A stretch of 46,995 bases of DNA, taken from Alphaproteobacteria bacterium MarineAlpha3_Bin6 (GTDB lineage Bacteria > Pseudomonadota > Alphaproteobacteria > Rhodospirillales > UBA2165). Position 1 is the first letter of the stretch. Each line of letters begins with the position of its first letter. A program made the translations under genes and the position numbers. The DNA is taken from positions 1 through 46,995 of the forward strand of contig PTLH01000004.1 in assembly GCA_002938035.1 (NCBI GenBank). Direction: 5' to 3'. Below are positions 23,036 to 34,720 of the stretch, in pieces. Below the pieces are notes generated by a model, which made no database searches, was not told where the DNA came from, and worked only from the letters and a program-made list of their open reading frames with translations.

Positions 23036-25267
23036 TTACGACCGTAATCTTTTTTTCCGATTTATAAGCTTGTTTTTATTCTTTTTCCCCTTGGATTTGG
23101 TTCGATTTCTAGCCCGGGGATTGTTCAAATTTTTCTCTGAATTCGATCCATTTAAATTTCTTTTCTGCGATCCCCCTAGGCCATGAGTTGAGGCTGCGGA
23201 AATTGAAACACCTGGTTTATCAAGGCCAAGTTCTAAACCCTCTAGCCGACGAATTTCATCTCGAAGGCGGGCAGCTTCCTCAAACTCTAAATTGCCGGCA
23301 GCTTCCTTCATACGCTTTCTTAAGGTGCCTAAATGAGACCGATAATTGTGCCCAATTAAATGGTCATCGCCGGAAATACCAGTGGCAACGGTAACATAGT
23401 CCATCTCATAGACACTTTTGAGAACGTCAGAGATATTATTCTTGACCGATTCTGGTGTGATGCCGTTAGCGCTGTTATATTCCTGCTGTTTAATGCGACG
23501 GCGGTTAGTTTCCCCGATAGCATATTCCAATGACCCTGTCATATTGTTAGCGTAGAGGATCACGCGACCGTCTATGTTACGGGCCGCTCGGCCTATGGTT
23601 TGGATCAGCGATGTTTTAGAGCGCAGAAAACCTTCTTTATCGGCATCTAAAATTGCTACTAAGGCACATTCAGGGATATCGAGGCCTTCACGCAAAAGAT
23701 TAATACCTATTAATACATCAAAGGCGCCGAGGCGTAAGTCACGGATAATCTCAATGCGCTCAAGCGTATCAATATCTGAATGGAGGTAGCGCACTCGAAT
23801 ACCGGTCTCGTGCATATATTCGGTTAAATCTTCTGCCATCCGTTTGGTAAGTGTTGTGACTAGCACCCGCTCGCCTTTTTTAGCACTTAGTCTACATTCG
23901 GCTAATAGATCGTCTACTTGGGTGTCAACAGAGCGGACGATGCATGGCGGGTCGATCAGGCCGGTGGGGCGAACTACCTGTTCTACAAATACGCCCCCAG
24001 TCGCTTCTAATTCCCAAGGGCCTGGTGTCGCGGAAACAAAAATTGTTTGCGGGCGCATGTGTTCCCATTCCTCAAACTTAAGCGGGCGGTTGTCGACACA
24101 TGAAGGCAGGCGGAACCCGAAGTCGGCAAGTGTGGATTTACGGTTGAAATCGCCTCTATACATGCCGCCCAATTGGGGTACAGTGACGTGGCTTTCATCT
24201 ACTATTAAAAGTGCGTTCTCTGGAAGGTACTCAAATAATGTTGGGGGGGGTTCACCTGGATTCCGACCCGTTAAATAGCGTGAGTAGTTTTCAATTCCGG
24301 AGCAATGTCCAGTTGTTTCGAGCATTTCGAGGTCAAAAGTTGTGCGTTCTTCGATCCGTTGAGCTTCTATTAGCTTGTTCTCATGTTCAAGTTGATTAAT
24401 CCGTTCTTTGAGTTCTTCCTTAATCTTGGGGATCGCTTGCTGCAGAGTTGGCCTAGGAGTTACATAATGGCTAGCCGGGTAGATTACGATATTTTCTAGG
24501 CCTGCTATTTTTTTTCCAGTAAGGGGGTCAATTTCCCATATGGTTTCTAATTCGTCACCGAATAGGCTAAGTCGCCAGGCGCGGTCTTCCAAGTGGGAGG
24601 GAAAGATTTCGATGACATCGCCTCGTACCCGAAATGCTCCTCTATAAAACGCATCATCGTTTCGTTTATATTGCATCTCGACAAAGCGTTTGAGGAGATC
24701 ATGACGGTTGAGAGTATCTCCGGGAGCCAGTTTGACAGTCATTTGAGCATAGGTTTCGACTCCACCGATACCGTAAATACAGGAAACGCTTGCAACAATT
24801 ATTACATCCTTACGCTCAAGAAGCGCCCGGGTCGCCGAATGACGCATTCGGTCGATCTGTTCGTTAATCGAAGCGTCTTTCTCGATATATGTATCAGTCC
24901 GTGGAACATAGGCTTCCGGCTGGTAATAATCGTAATAAGAAACAAAATACTCGACAGAGTTGTTTGGGAAAAACCCTCTCATCTCGCCAAAGAGCTGGGC
25001 GGCTAGGGTTTTGTTGGGGGCTAACACAAGTGTTGGCCGATCTACCCGCTCAATAACACGGGCAATGGTAAACGTTTTTCCTGATCCGGTAACGCCCAAT
25101 AGTACCTGATTCATCTCGCCAGATTTGAGTCCTTCCACAAGTTTCTTTATGGCTTGTGGTTGATCGCCTGATGAAGTGTATTCAGAGATTACTTTAAGAG
25201 GGTTCCCTTGATTAATTTTTGGCTGTTTTGCAGGATTGAATAATTGATTTTCTTGTAAATCGAGCAT
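23036..25267 (-). CDS. uvrB: Excinuclease ABC subunit B
   Basis: [63 protein letters not shown]-terminal UVR motif [17 protein letters not shown]. Confidence 0.99.
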   Translation of the reverse strand: MLDLQENQLFNPAKQPKINQGNPLKVISEYTSSGDQPQAIKKLVEGLKSGEMNQVLLGVTGSGKTFTIARVIERVDRPTLVLAPNKTLAAQLFGEMRGFFPNNSVEYFVSYYDYYQPEAYVPRTDTYIEKDASINEQIDRMRHSATRALLERKDVIIVASVSCIYGIGGVETYAQMTVKLAPGDTLNRHDLLKRFVEMQYKRNDDAFYRGAFRVRGDVIEIFPSHLEDRAWRLSLFGDELETIWEIDPLTGKKIAGLENIVIYPASHYVTPRPTLQQAIPKIKEELKERINQLEHENKLIEAQRIEERTTFDLEMLETTGHCSGIENYSRYLTGRNPGEPPPTLFEYLPENALLIVDESHVTVPQLGGMYRGDFNRKSTLADFGFRLPSCVDNRPLKFEEWEHMRPQTIFVSATPGPWELEATGGVFVEQVVRPTGLIDPPCIVRSVDTQVDDLLAECRLSAKKGERVLVTTLTKRMAEDLTEYMHETGIRVRYLHSDIDTLERIEIIRDLRLGAFDVLIGINLLREGLDIPECALVAILDADKEGFLRSKTSLIQTIGRAARNIDGRVILYANNMTGSLEYAIGETNRRRIKQQEYNSANGITPESVKNNISDVLKSVYEMDYVTVATGISGDDHLIGHNYRSHLGTLRKRMKEAAGNLEFEEAARLRDEIRRLEGLELGLDKPGVSISAASTHGLGGSQKRNLNGSNSEKNLNNPRARNRTKSKGKKNKNKLINRKKRLRS

Positions 25268-25416
25268 GGATTAATGCTAGCGTCTTTTTTGCTCTTTTGC
25301 ATCTGTTAAGTACACATTCAGTTAATGTCTCGGGCTTCAACTTGTCTCGGAGTTATGGCTGCTCAATCATCTCTTGATAATACTCTTAATGGGGATTAAA
25401 TCCTTCTGTATAATAG

Positions 25417-26649
<1,233 letters not shown>

Positions 26650-26791
26650 TCGCTGAAGCCTTCCCATTTTTTGTCTTTAACTCCTTGTATAAGGCCGTTA
26701 CCCTTAAGGATGAGGTGGTGGGAGTTAGCATCAAATTAGCTCAACCACTTTAGAAAAGAAGGCAAAACGATTTAACCTGGGAGGATTTCTC

Positions 26792-28813
26792 GTGGCTAGT
26801 AAAATTCCATCTGGACCCCGGTGCGTTGCTATTGTCGGGCCCTATCTAAGCGGCAAAACAACCCTGCTCGAAAGTATTTTGCATCTTTGTGGAGCCACGG
26901 GTCGAAAGGGAAACGTGACTGACGGCAATACGGTGGGTGACAATTCGCCGGAAGCTAGGGCTCGCAAAATGAGCGTAGAAGTAAATGTGGCGACGACAGA
27001 ATATCTAGGCGACGAATGGACTTTCCTCGATACCCCAGGGTCCGTGGAATTAATCCGGGAAACACATGTGAATTTGTCGATAGCTGATGCAGCCATCGTG
27101 GTCTGTGAACCGGGTGCCGCGAAGGTCTTTGCCGTAACCCGTTTACTACTTGATTTGGATGAGAAAGGCATCCCGTATATTATTTTTATCAACAAAATTG
27201 ATAACACCGAAACTAAAATTAAGGAAACGTTCGATGCGTTGCAGGGTCTCACTGAAAGGCCTTTAGTGCTGCGAGAGATTCCAATTAGAGAAGGAGAACT
27301 GATCTCCGGCTACGTGGATCTAGTTAGTGAGAGGGCCTACGCCTATAAGTCCGGGGAGCCTTCTGATTTGATCGAAATCCCGGAAGCTGAAACTGGCCGG
27401 AAAGACGAAGAACGTATGGTTTTATTGGAGTCACTCGCGGACTTTAATGATGAGTTGTTGGAACAATTGCTTGAAGATGTGGTTCCAGGCACTGATGACG
27501 TCTACCAGAACCTTGCCAAAGATTTGCAAGGCGGTTTGATTGTACCAGTGTTTTTTGGTTCTGCCGAAAACGATAACGGTATAAAAAGGCTCATGAAATC
27601 ACTGCGCCATGAAACGCCAGAAGTTGCCCAGACCGCAAAACGCCTTGCCATTGGAGAGGGAGAACCAATAGCTCAAGTCTTCAAAATTAATAACGGCGCC
27701 CAGGCTGGCAAACTTTCGATGGCACGGATTTGGCGTGGCGAATTTTCTGACGGTGCGACACTCAACGGTACTCGTGTAAGCGGAATGTTTAAAATGCTGG
27801 GGCAGCAGCAGAATAAAGTTAGTAAGGCAACAACCGGACAGGTGGTGGCCTTGGGTCGTATGGATAATATAAAAGCGGGTGATGTATTATCTGCTTCTGG
27901 ATCCGCGGATGGTCCCGATTGGCCCGCGCCTTTAAAATCAGTCTATGCCTTGTCCATCCATGCTGATAAGCGGGACGACGAGGTCAAGTTGGCTGGTGCT
28001 TTGGCTAAAGTGGTCGAAGAAGATGGGTCTCTGAGCTATGGGCCCAATTCCGATACTGGTGAGATGGTCTTGCGCGGACAAGGGGACACTCATCTAAGGA
28101 TTGTACTCGACCGGCTTCAAAATCGAAACAAACTGGAGATAAGCGCACAACTACCCCAGGTTGCGTATAAGGAGTCAATCCGGAAAACAATTTCTCAGCA
28201 TGCGCGTCATAAGAAACAGTCCGGAGGGCACGGCCAATTTGGAGATGTCCACGTTGAAATTAAGCCCCTACCAAGAGGCTCTGGGTTTCAATTCACCAAT
28301 TCAATAACAGGCGGCGTTGTTCCAAAACAATATATCCCATCGGTGGAGACCGGAATAAAAGAATATCTGCCGAGAGGGCCCTTGGGTTTTCCCGTTGTAG
28401 ATGTAGCTGTAGAACTCACTGATGGCCAGTTTCACGCTGTTGATAGTTCTGATCAGGCCTTTAAGATGGCTGGTTCTTTGGCAATGCGGGAAGGTATGCC
28501 GAAATGTAATCCCGTGCTTTTGGAACCTATTTTCCAGATTGATGTCTCTACGCCAACTGAGTTTACCTCTCGAGTACAGCGACTGATCAGCGGTCGGCGG
28601 GGCCAGATACTGGGATTTGAACCTAAAGCCGGTTGGAAGGGTTGGGATGAAGTATCTGCCCATATCCCAGAGTCAGAAACGATAGATATGATCAATGAAC
28701 TACGTTCCCTTTCGCAAGGAACTGCTTCATTCGAATGGGAATTCAACCGCCTACAAGAATTTAGAGGTAAAGAAGCAGATGATGTGATCGCGAAACGTGC
28801 CGAAGCTCGATAG
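26792..28813 (+). CDS. Elongation factor G-like protein (EF-G paralog)
   Basis: GTG start after GGAGG; GPYLSGKTTLLE P-loop, DTPGSVEL, FINKIDN, then EF-G domains II-V including YKESIRKTISQHARHKKQSGGHGQFGDVHVEI and TGGVVPKQYIPSVETGIKEYLPRGPLGFPVVDV. Confidence 0.94.
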   Translation: MASKIPSGPRCVAIVGPYLSGKTTLLESILHLCGATGRKGNVTDGNTVGDNSPEARARKMSVEVNVATTEYLGDEWTFLDTPGSVELIRETHVNLSIADAAIVVCEPGAAKVFAVTRLLLDLDEKGIPYIIFINKIDNTETKIKETFDALQGLTERPLVLREIPIREGELISGYVDLVSERAYAYKSGEPSDLIEIPEAETGRKDEERMVLLESLADFNDELLEQLLEDVVPGTDDVYQNLAKDLQGGLIVPVFFGSAENDNGIKRLMKSLRHETPEVAQTAKRLAIGEGEPIAQVFKINNGAQAGKLSMARIWRGEFSDGATLNGTRVSGMFKMLGQQQNKVSKATTGQVVALGRMDNIKAGDVLSASGSADGPDWPAPLKSVYALSIHADKRDDEVKLAGALAKVVEEDGSLSYGPNSDTGEMVLRGQGDTHLRIVLDRLQNRNKLEISAQLPQVAYKESIRKTISQHARHKKQSGGHGQFGDVHVEIKPLPRGSGFQFTNSITGGVVPKQYIPSVETGIKEYLPRGPLGFPVVDVAVELTDGQFHAVDSSDQAFKMAGSLAMREGMPKCNPVLLEPIFQIDVSTPTEFTSRVQRLISGRRGQILGFEPKAGWKGWDEVSAHIPESETIDMINELRSLSQGTASFEWEFNRLQEFRGKEADDVIAKRAEAR

Positions 28814-28831
28814 TCTTTAGGGAGAGAAAAC

Positions 28832-29740
28832 ATGGCATCTTATCGACTTCTATCCTACAAAAAAAAGGGTCAAAGTTGTCCGGGTATACTTGTTGCTGGA
28901 AGTGTTTTTGATATGCAATTAGAGATGGGTTTGCATGCGCCATCTCTTACGCCTTACAACTCGGTGGATGCCATTTTGGCAAACTGGGACAGCGCAAAAA
29001 CCCTACTAACAAAAATTTCTGAGAATCCGGGGTCAAAGGCAACTCCCCTAGATCGTGTAACACTAAACCAGCCAATTAATAACCCTGGAGCCATTTATTG
29101 TGCTGCCGCAAATTATTATGATCATGCTAAGGAAATGGGTACGGATGTTAATAAGAAGGAAATTCAACCCTACTTTTTCATTAAGTCAAGTTCGGTGGTT
29201 GTTGGTAGCGGAGAAAATATTCGCCTACCCGCGAACTATTCAAAGAAGTTTGATTGGGAAATTGAAATTGCTGCCGTAGTGGGACGCGAGACTATGGATA
29301 TTAGTGAGGCGGACGCGCTATCTTGTTTGGCCGGTTATACTATCATCAACGACTTGTCGGCGCGAGATCAACATCTTCGAGAAGATTGGCCATTTGGTAC
29401 AGACTGGTTTGAGCATAAATCCTTTGAAACTTCGGCGCCTATGGGGCCATGGATCACGCCTGCAGAAGAGATTGATAATGTGCAGTCGTTGCCCACTCGA
29501 ACGTGGATTAATGAAGAAATAAAGCAGGACTCAAGCAGCGCCCAAATGATCTTCACTGTTGCGGAGCAAATTTCTCATCTTTCCAGGCAACTAACATTAA
29601 AGCCGGGAGATGTAATAGCTACAGGAACTTGTGCAGGGGTGGGTGCCTTTACTAACACTTTTTTGAAGGCTGGAGATCACATTCGGATGGAAGTTGAGGG
29701 ACTTGGGGTGCTTGAAAATATGGTGACGGAACGAAACTGA
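28832..29740 (+). CDS. Fumarylacetoacetate hydrolase (FAH) family protein
   Basis: NNPGAIYCAAANYYDHAKEMG, FDWEIEIAAVVGRE (acidic metal site), GYTIINDLSARDQHL, LKPGDVIATGTCAGVG. Confidence 0.93.
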   Translation: MASYRLLSYKKKGQSCPGILVAGSVFDMQLEMGLHAPSLTPYNSVDAILANWDSAKTLLTKISENPGSKATPLDRVTLNQPINNPGAIYCAAANYYDHAKEMGTDVNKKEIQPYFFIKSSSVVVGSGENIRLPANYSKKFDWEIEIAAVVGRETMDISEADALSCLAGYTIINDLSARDQHLREDWPFGTDWFEHKSFETSAPMGPWITPAEEIDNVQSLPTRTWINEEIKQDSSSAQMIFTVAEQISHLSRQLTLKPGDVIATGTCAGVGAFTNTFLKAGDHIRMEVEGLGVLENMVTERN

Positions 29741-29752
29741 TAGTATGCAAAA

Positions 29753-30907
29753 ATGAGCGACACCCCTCTTCGTTTTGGTGTATTCTTGGGCCCTCACCAT
29801 CCGTTGGAAGAAAATCCCACTCTCGCCTTGGCCCGAGACTTGGAACTTATCCAATGGCTTGATGCTCTTGACTATGACGAAGTGTGGGTTGGGGAGCATC
29901 ATTCCGGCGGTTTTGAGATCATACCGGCACCTGAAATATTTTTAGCGGCAGCGGCTGAGCGCACTCAACGCATAAGATTGGGCACCGGTGTAAAATCTTT
30001 ACCATTCCATCACCCCCTTATAGTCGCTGATCAAATGGTACAGTTAGACCATATGACGCGCGGTCGGGTGATGTTCGGCGCTGGACCGGGTGCTCTGCCT
30101 ACTGATGCTTATCAGTTAGGGATTGAGCCCACCGATCAACGTCGCCGTATGACAGAGGCACTCGATGCGATTGTTCCATTGATGGAGGGTGAAAAAGTTA
30201 CCATGAAGACTGACTGGTTTACGCTCAACAATGCCAAACTACAATTGACGAGTTACACTAAGCCAATGATGGAAATGGCCGTAACCAGCGTACGGTCTCC
30301 ATCTGGTGCGCTCTGTGCCGGTAGGTTCGGTGCAGGATTGTTAGTGTTAGGCGGAGCTTCGAACGAAGCTCTGGAACGGCAGACAGAAAACTGGCGTATT
30401 TGCGAGGAAACTGCCCAGGCTAACGGTCGGACAGTCGAGCGTCGCCAATGGCGCATAACAGTCATGACACATTTGGCTGAAACTTCTGACAAAGCCAAGA
30501 AAGACTTGGAATTTGGACTTCAGAAATGGGTTGATTATTCCCACGATGTTTTGCCAAATTCACCGTTTCCTTTGGATGAGACGGATTCGATAAATTGGGG
30601 GATCGAAAATAAGGTGTTAGTTGTCGGAACGCCGGACGATGTAATTAAGGAAATTGACCGGATGCAGAAACTCACCGGAGGATTTGGTGTTTATTTGTTA
30701 TTCGCCCATAACTTTGTACCATGGGAGGCCGCCAAACGCAGTTATGAGTTAATGGCGCGTTACGTGATCCCGTACTTTAAAGATTCTAATCGTGCACGCG
30801 TGGAAAGCTACGAATCTGCAAAATCTGGCCACAGTGATCTGCAAGCAGACTTTAATCAAGCTATTGATGACGCCACTAAGTCATACCACAAAATCCAGGA
30901 GAGCTAG
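29753..30907 (+). CDS. LLM class flavin-dependent oxidoreductase (luciferase-like monooxygenase)
   Basis: LRFGVFLGPHHPLEENPTLALARDLELIQWLDALDYDEVWVGEHHSGGFEIIPAPEIFLAAAAERTQRIRLGTGVKSLPFHHPLIVADQMVQLDHMTRGRVMFGAGPG. Confidence 0.94.
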   Translation: MSDTPLRFGVFLGPHHPLEENPTLALARDLELIQWLDALDYDEVWVGEHHSGGFEIIPAPEIFLAAAAERTQRIRLGTGVKSLPFHHPLIVADQMVQLDHMTRGRVMFGAGPGALPTDAYQLGIEPTDQRRRMTEALDAIVPLMEGEKVTMKTDWFTLNNAKLQLTSYTKPMMEMAVTSVRSPSGALCAGRFGAGLLVLGGASNEALERQTENWRICEETAQANGRTVERRQWRITVMTHLAETSDKAKKDLEFGLQKWVDYSHDVLPNSPFPLDETDSINWGIENKVLVVGTPDDVIKEIDRMQKLTGGFGVYLLFAHNFVPWEAAKRSYELMARYVIPYFKDSNRARVESYESAKSGHSDLQADFNQAIDDATKSYHKIQES

Positions 30908-31171
30908 ACATCGTGAAATGGCCTGTCGCTCCATGCTCATACACTAATTATGGGTGAGGACAAAAGCAAATTTGCTACCTTAGCCATTCGGTGACGCATT
31001 TTCGTCCCATTGTCTTATAAATATCGGTAAATGCCCAAGCTAGGTAGAGTTACTCAAGATTTATTAATTGGGCATCTTGATATTTCAGTTCTAATAGAGA
31101 TCTCATTTGACAGAATTTAGTAAGATTTCTAATTAGAAAAAAACTATTATAGCAAAACTCGAACAATTTAT

Positions 31172-31672
31172 CTAACGTACTTGAATGGTATTTTCGTTGA
31201 TCGAGTGTCTCAAGTGCTCGGTGTTTTTGTATTTTGTTCTCCAAATACCAATTTGTTCCTGTCGGGCTAGTATTTCTAGCTGTAAAAACCGAGTATTGGT
31301 TTGGTTCTGCGCCGTAGCCCACCCATTCCGGACCATCCATGCGTTAATGTTCAATACGTTGCCGGCAAAGCATGTGGCACCAACAACATCCCCTTCGTTC
31401 AAACGATTTTGCCGACAGGATACCCAATGCCGTCCCACTATATGAGCAAGAGCGTTTGTAGCTTCCCAGCCGCAAAGCCAACTCTCTCCATCTATTTCAC
31501 AAAGCTGTTCAGCATTTGGCGCCTCAATTCCATGCAGGCGAATATTTTGAAAATTGATGATAATGGTATTGCCATCAACCACACGAGGTATGCCAGAGTG
31601 TTCCTGTGCTACTGCTGGCCATGCCAAACTTACAACCAAAATTACTACTACTAACAGCCGACCCATAATCAT
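31172..31672 (-). CDS. Exported thermonuclease (SNase)-fold protein, catalytic residues degenerate
   Basis: N-terminal signal-peptide-like MIMGRLLVVVILVVSLAWPAVAQ; RVVDGNTIIINFQNIRLHGIEAPNAEQLCEIDGESWLCGWEATNAL matches SNase layout (V.DGDT...RL.GIDAPE) with substitutions. Confidence 0.83.
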   Translation of the reverse strand: MIMGRLLVVVILVVSLAWPAVAQEHSGIPRVVDGNTIIINFQNIRLHGIEAPNAEQLCEIDGESWLCGWEATNALAHIVGRHWVSCRQNRLNEGDVVGATCFAGNVLNINAWMVRNGWATAQNQTNTRFLQLEILARQEQIGIWRTKYKNTEHLRHSINENTIQVR

Positions 31673-31768
31673 TTGACTAGACCGTTTGGGTTAATAAAGA
31701 GTTTCTGCAAAGATAAAATCTAAAATTTTAATCTTTTTAGCTTGTTCTTAGCAAAGAGTGAAAGACTA

Positions 31769-32665
31769 TTAACGAGATTCAATAATATTGCGTACCAAAA
31801 AATCCCGAAACACAGATATACGAGCCGATTGACGCAGTTCCTCTGGGTATACAAAATAAACATCTGTATCCGGACTTGGCATTTCTGGTAATATCCTAAC
31901 GAGAGATGAAGTGTCTTCAATAAAATAGTCGGGAAGGGCTCCAATCCCAACACCACTCAATACAGCGCGGTAAATTCCATAGATATTATTAACTTTGAGT
32001 GCTGGAAGGCGCGGCTCACTTTTGTTGCGGCCCGCTTCCATCAAGAAGTTTAGTGCGGGTAGCAAATCCGTTTGATCCCCCACCTCTTCGCCAAAGGTGA
32101 CAATTTTATGATGATCCAGATCTTGGGGTGTTAGTGGCGTACCATGTTCCTTAATGTAATCCGGTGAGGCGTAGACGTTATATTTTAAGCTCATCAGGTG
32201 CCTCTGGATTAGGTCAGGTTGCCGGGGCGCCGTAAGCCGGATCGCTACATCCGCTTCCCTCATGGATAGATCAAGATCATCGTATACAAGGATGATGGTC
32301 ACATCTATATCAGGATAAAGATCCATAAATTCTTTAATTCTAGGAGTGAGCCAAACAGAACCAAAACCTATGGTAGTGTTAATGTTTAAGGGTCCTCGCG
32401 GGCTTTCTTTACTGTCGGTCAGTCTTGCTTCCGTCATTGCTAATTGATGAAAAACGTCGTGTGCCGTGCGATACAAGTCTTCACCTTGCTCGGTAAGGAT
32501 CAGACCACGAGCATGCCGGTGGAAAAGCGGTAATTTTAAACTTTGTTCGAGCGAACTGACTTGGCGACTTATAGCTGATTGGCTAAGATTTAATGTCTCT
32601 CCCGCATGGGTAAAACTACCAGCTTCTGCAACTGCGTGAAAGATGCGTAGCTTATCCCAATCCAT
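31769..32665 (-). CDS. LysR family transcriptional regulator
   Basis: MDWDKLRIFHAVAEAGSFTHAGETLNLSQSAISRQVSSLEQSLKLPLFHRHARGLILTEQGEDL wHTH plus effector-binding domain. Confidence 0.96.
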   Translation of the reverse strand: MDWDKLRIFHAVAEAGSFTHAGETLNLSQSAISRQVSSLEQSLKLPLFHRHARGLILTEQGEDLYRTAHDVFHQLAMTEARLTDSKESPRGPLNINTTIGFGSVWLTPRIKEFMDLYPDIDVTIILVYDDLDLSMREADVAIRLTAPRQPDLIQRHLMSLKYNVYASPDYIKEHGTPLTPQDLDHHKIVTFGEEVGDQTDLLPALNFLMEAGRNKSEPRLPALKVNNIYGIYRAVLSGVGIGALPDYFIEDTSSLVRILPEMPSPDTDVYFVYPEELRQSARISVFRDFLVRNIIESR

Positions 32666-32854
32666 TAATATCTCCCTTAAAGAATATTAACCAAAGAAAA
32701 TTTCTCCAGCCTATTTAGATTGATGAAAGCTTTTTGATGGATTGACGAATTTAATATGCCTCTTTTCTCCATTTGAGTTTATACTATCCAGAAGTTAAAG
32801 CGATTGATTTATTCAAAAATTTTTTCAATTCAATTAGATATAGTAGTTAGCTAC

Positions 32855-33826
32855 CTATTCAGCCGCGGCCATTTTGTCAGTGTCTAAGGCTGCTAAATAC
32901 TTTTCCGCTTCTAGAGCAGCCATGCAACCAGTGCCAGCTGCGGTCACGGCCTGACGGAAAATGTGATCTTGAACGTCACCAGCAGCATAAATACCAGGAA
33001 TATCTGTTGCCGTGCTATCAGGCTTTGTAATCAGATAGCCATCATCATCCATTTCCAGTTGGCCTGTAAATACTTCAGTGTTGGGAGTATGACCGATCGC
33101 TATAAATATTCCGGCAACTGATAATTCTAAAACGTTGCCATTTGATAAATCTTTTACCCGCATTGCTACCACTTCCGGGTTGGTGTGATCGGTTTTGCCA
33201 ATCACATCTGTTAATATGCAATTCCACAACACCTCGATTTTGGCATTGTTAAGTAGTCTATTTTGTAGAATTTTCTCAGCACGTAATTCTCCCCGCCTAT
33301 GTACCAATGTCACTTTAGTAGCGTGGTTGGTAAGGTAAAGAGCCTCTTCAACAGCGGTATTGCCCCCACCAATTACGGCAACCTCTTTGCCTCGGAAGAA
33401 AAACCCGTCGCATGTGGCGCACGCAGAAACCCCGAAGCCCTGAAATTTCTTTTCACTGTCCAGGCCTAGCCATTTGGCCTGGGCGCCTGTACTTATTATC
33501 AGAGCATCGCAGCTATAAGTATTTCCTGTATCCCCTTCTAGTCTAAAGGGGGGTGTTGATAGGTCCGTCTTTACGATGATATCAGCGATCATATTTGTGC
33601 CTACGTTTTCTGCCTGCGATTGCATTTGTTCCATCAACCAAGGCCCTTGAATGATGTCTGCAAAGCCAGGATAGTTTTCGACATCCGTTGTAATGGTCAT
33701 TTGGCCACCGGGCTGAATTCCGTGGACAATAGTTGGAACAAGTCCAGCACGCGCGGCGTATATTGCGGCGGTGAGCCCCGCTGCGCCGGATCCCAGGATT
33801 AATATTTTGCTGTGAATATGGGCCAT
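32855..33826 (-). CDS. trxB: Thioredoxin-disulfide reductase
   Basis: ILILGSGAAGLTAAIYAARA, ACATCDGFFFRGKEVAVIGGGNTAVEEALYL, GIYAAGDVQDHIFRQAVTAAGTGCMAALEAEKYL. ATG at 33826 preferred over 33862. Confidence 0.98.
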   Translation of the reverse strand: MAHIHSKILILGSGAAGLTAAIYAARAGLVPTIVHGIQPGGQMTITTDVENYPGFADIIQGPWLMEQMQSQAENVGTNMIADIIVKTDLSTPPFRLEGDTGNTYSCDALIISTGAQAKWLGLDSEKKFQGFGVSACATCDGFFFRGKEVAVIGGGNTAVEEALYLTNHATKVTLVHRRGELRAEKILQNRLLNNAKIEVLWNCILTDVIGKTDHTNPEVVAMRVKDLSNGNVLELSVAGIFIAIGHTPNTEVFTGQLEMDDDGYLITKPDSTATDIPGIYAAGDVQDHIFRQAVTAAGTGCMAALEAEKYLAALDTDKMAAAE

Positions 33827-34159
33827 GACTGCTCCCTGAACTACCCAACCTATTGACCTCAAGTACGCGGAGGCGTTTGCCTATAGCAGACTTTCAACTA
33901 GCTATTCCTTCGCGGAAGAGGAAATAAATGGCAGAATTTTGTGCTTATAACATAGAAATCACAATACACTCGCGCAACCCGAGACTAGGAAAATAATGAA
34001 AAGTTGTCTCTGTGGTTGCTATCCCGATGATAGTATATTCAAATTATTCCGGTAAAAATTTAAATGACGTATGGCGGCAAAATGGAAAATTATTGCTTAG
34101 GCCAAAGTTGAGTAATAATATTACCTGATTGACTATTGTGATAGATGCAGACATTAATT

Positions 34160-34678
34160 ATGGCAGTTAAGATTGATAAACTATTAACCCCCAATCGAGT
34201 TAAGCTTGATCTTATTGATAGAAAAATCTTGCATGACTTGCAGATTAATGGCCGCATCACTAACGTCGAGCTTGCTGGTCGGGTGGGTATCTCTGCACCA
34301 CCATGCTTACGTCGGGTCCGGGCATTAGAAAAGGCAGGTTATATTCGTGGATATTATGCGGATTTAGAACCAAAATCACTAGGTTATAACGTGAAGGTCT
34401 TTGCACAAATTGGCCTGCACAGTCAGTCAGAACCCGACTTAGTGGCTTTTGAAAAACTGGTTAGCAGTTGGCCTGAAGTGCGAGACTGTCACATGCTTGC
34501 GGGGGAAGTAGACTTTTTACTAAAAATCGTTGCTCAAGATTGGGAGACTTATCAGAATTTTGTGACAGAGAAACTTACATCTGCGCCGAACGTCGCCAAT
34601 GTGAAATCTGCTCTTACAATTCGGGCCTCAAAGCAAGAGCCTGGGGTTCCAGTACAAATAGAAGAATACCAAGGGTAA
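34160..34678 (+). CDS. Lrp/AsnC family transcriptional regulator
   Basis: LDLIDRKILHDLQINGRITNVELAGRVGISAPPCLRRVRALEKAGYIRGYYADL; RAM domain. ORF track start 34145; ATG 34160 also plausible. Confidence 0.95.
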   Translation: MAVKIDKLLTPNRVKLDLIDRKILHDLQINGRITNVELAGRVGISAPPCLRRVRALEKAGYIRGYYADLEPKSLGYNVKVFAQIGLHSQSEPDLVAFEKLVSSWPEVRDCHMLAGEVDFLLKIVAQDWETYQNFVTEKLTSAPNVANVKSALTIRASKQEPGVPVQIEEYQG

Positions 34679-34720
34679 CCAAATTGCCAAACTAGTTCAA
34701 TAAGGGAGCTGGAGCCCCGA

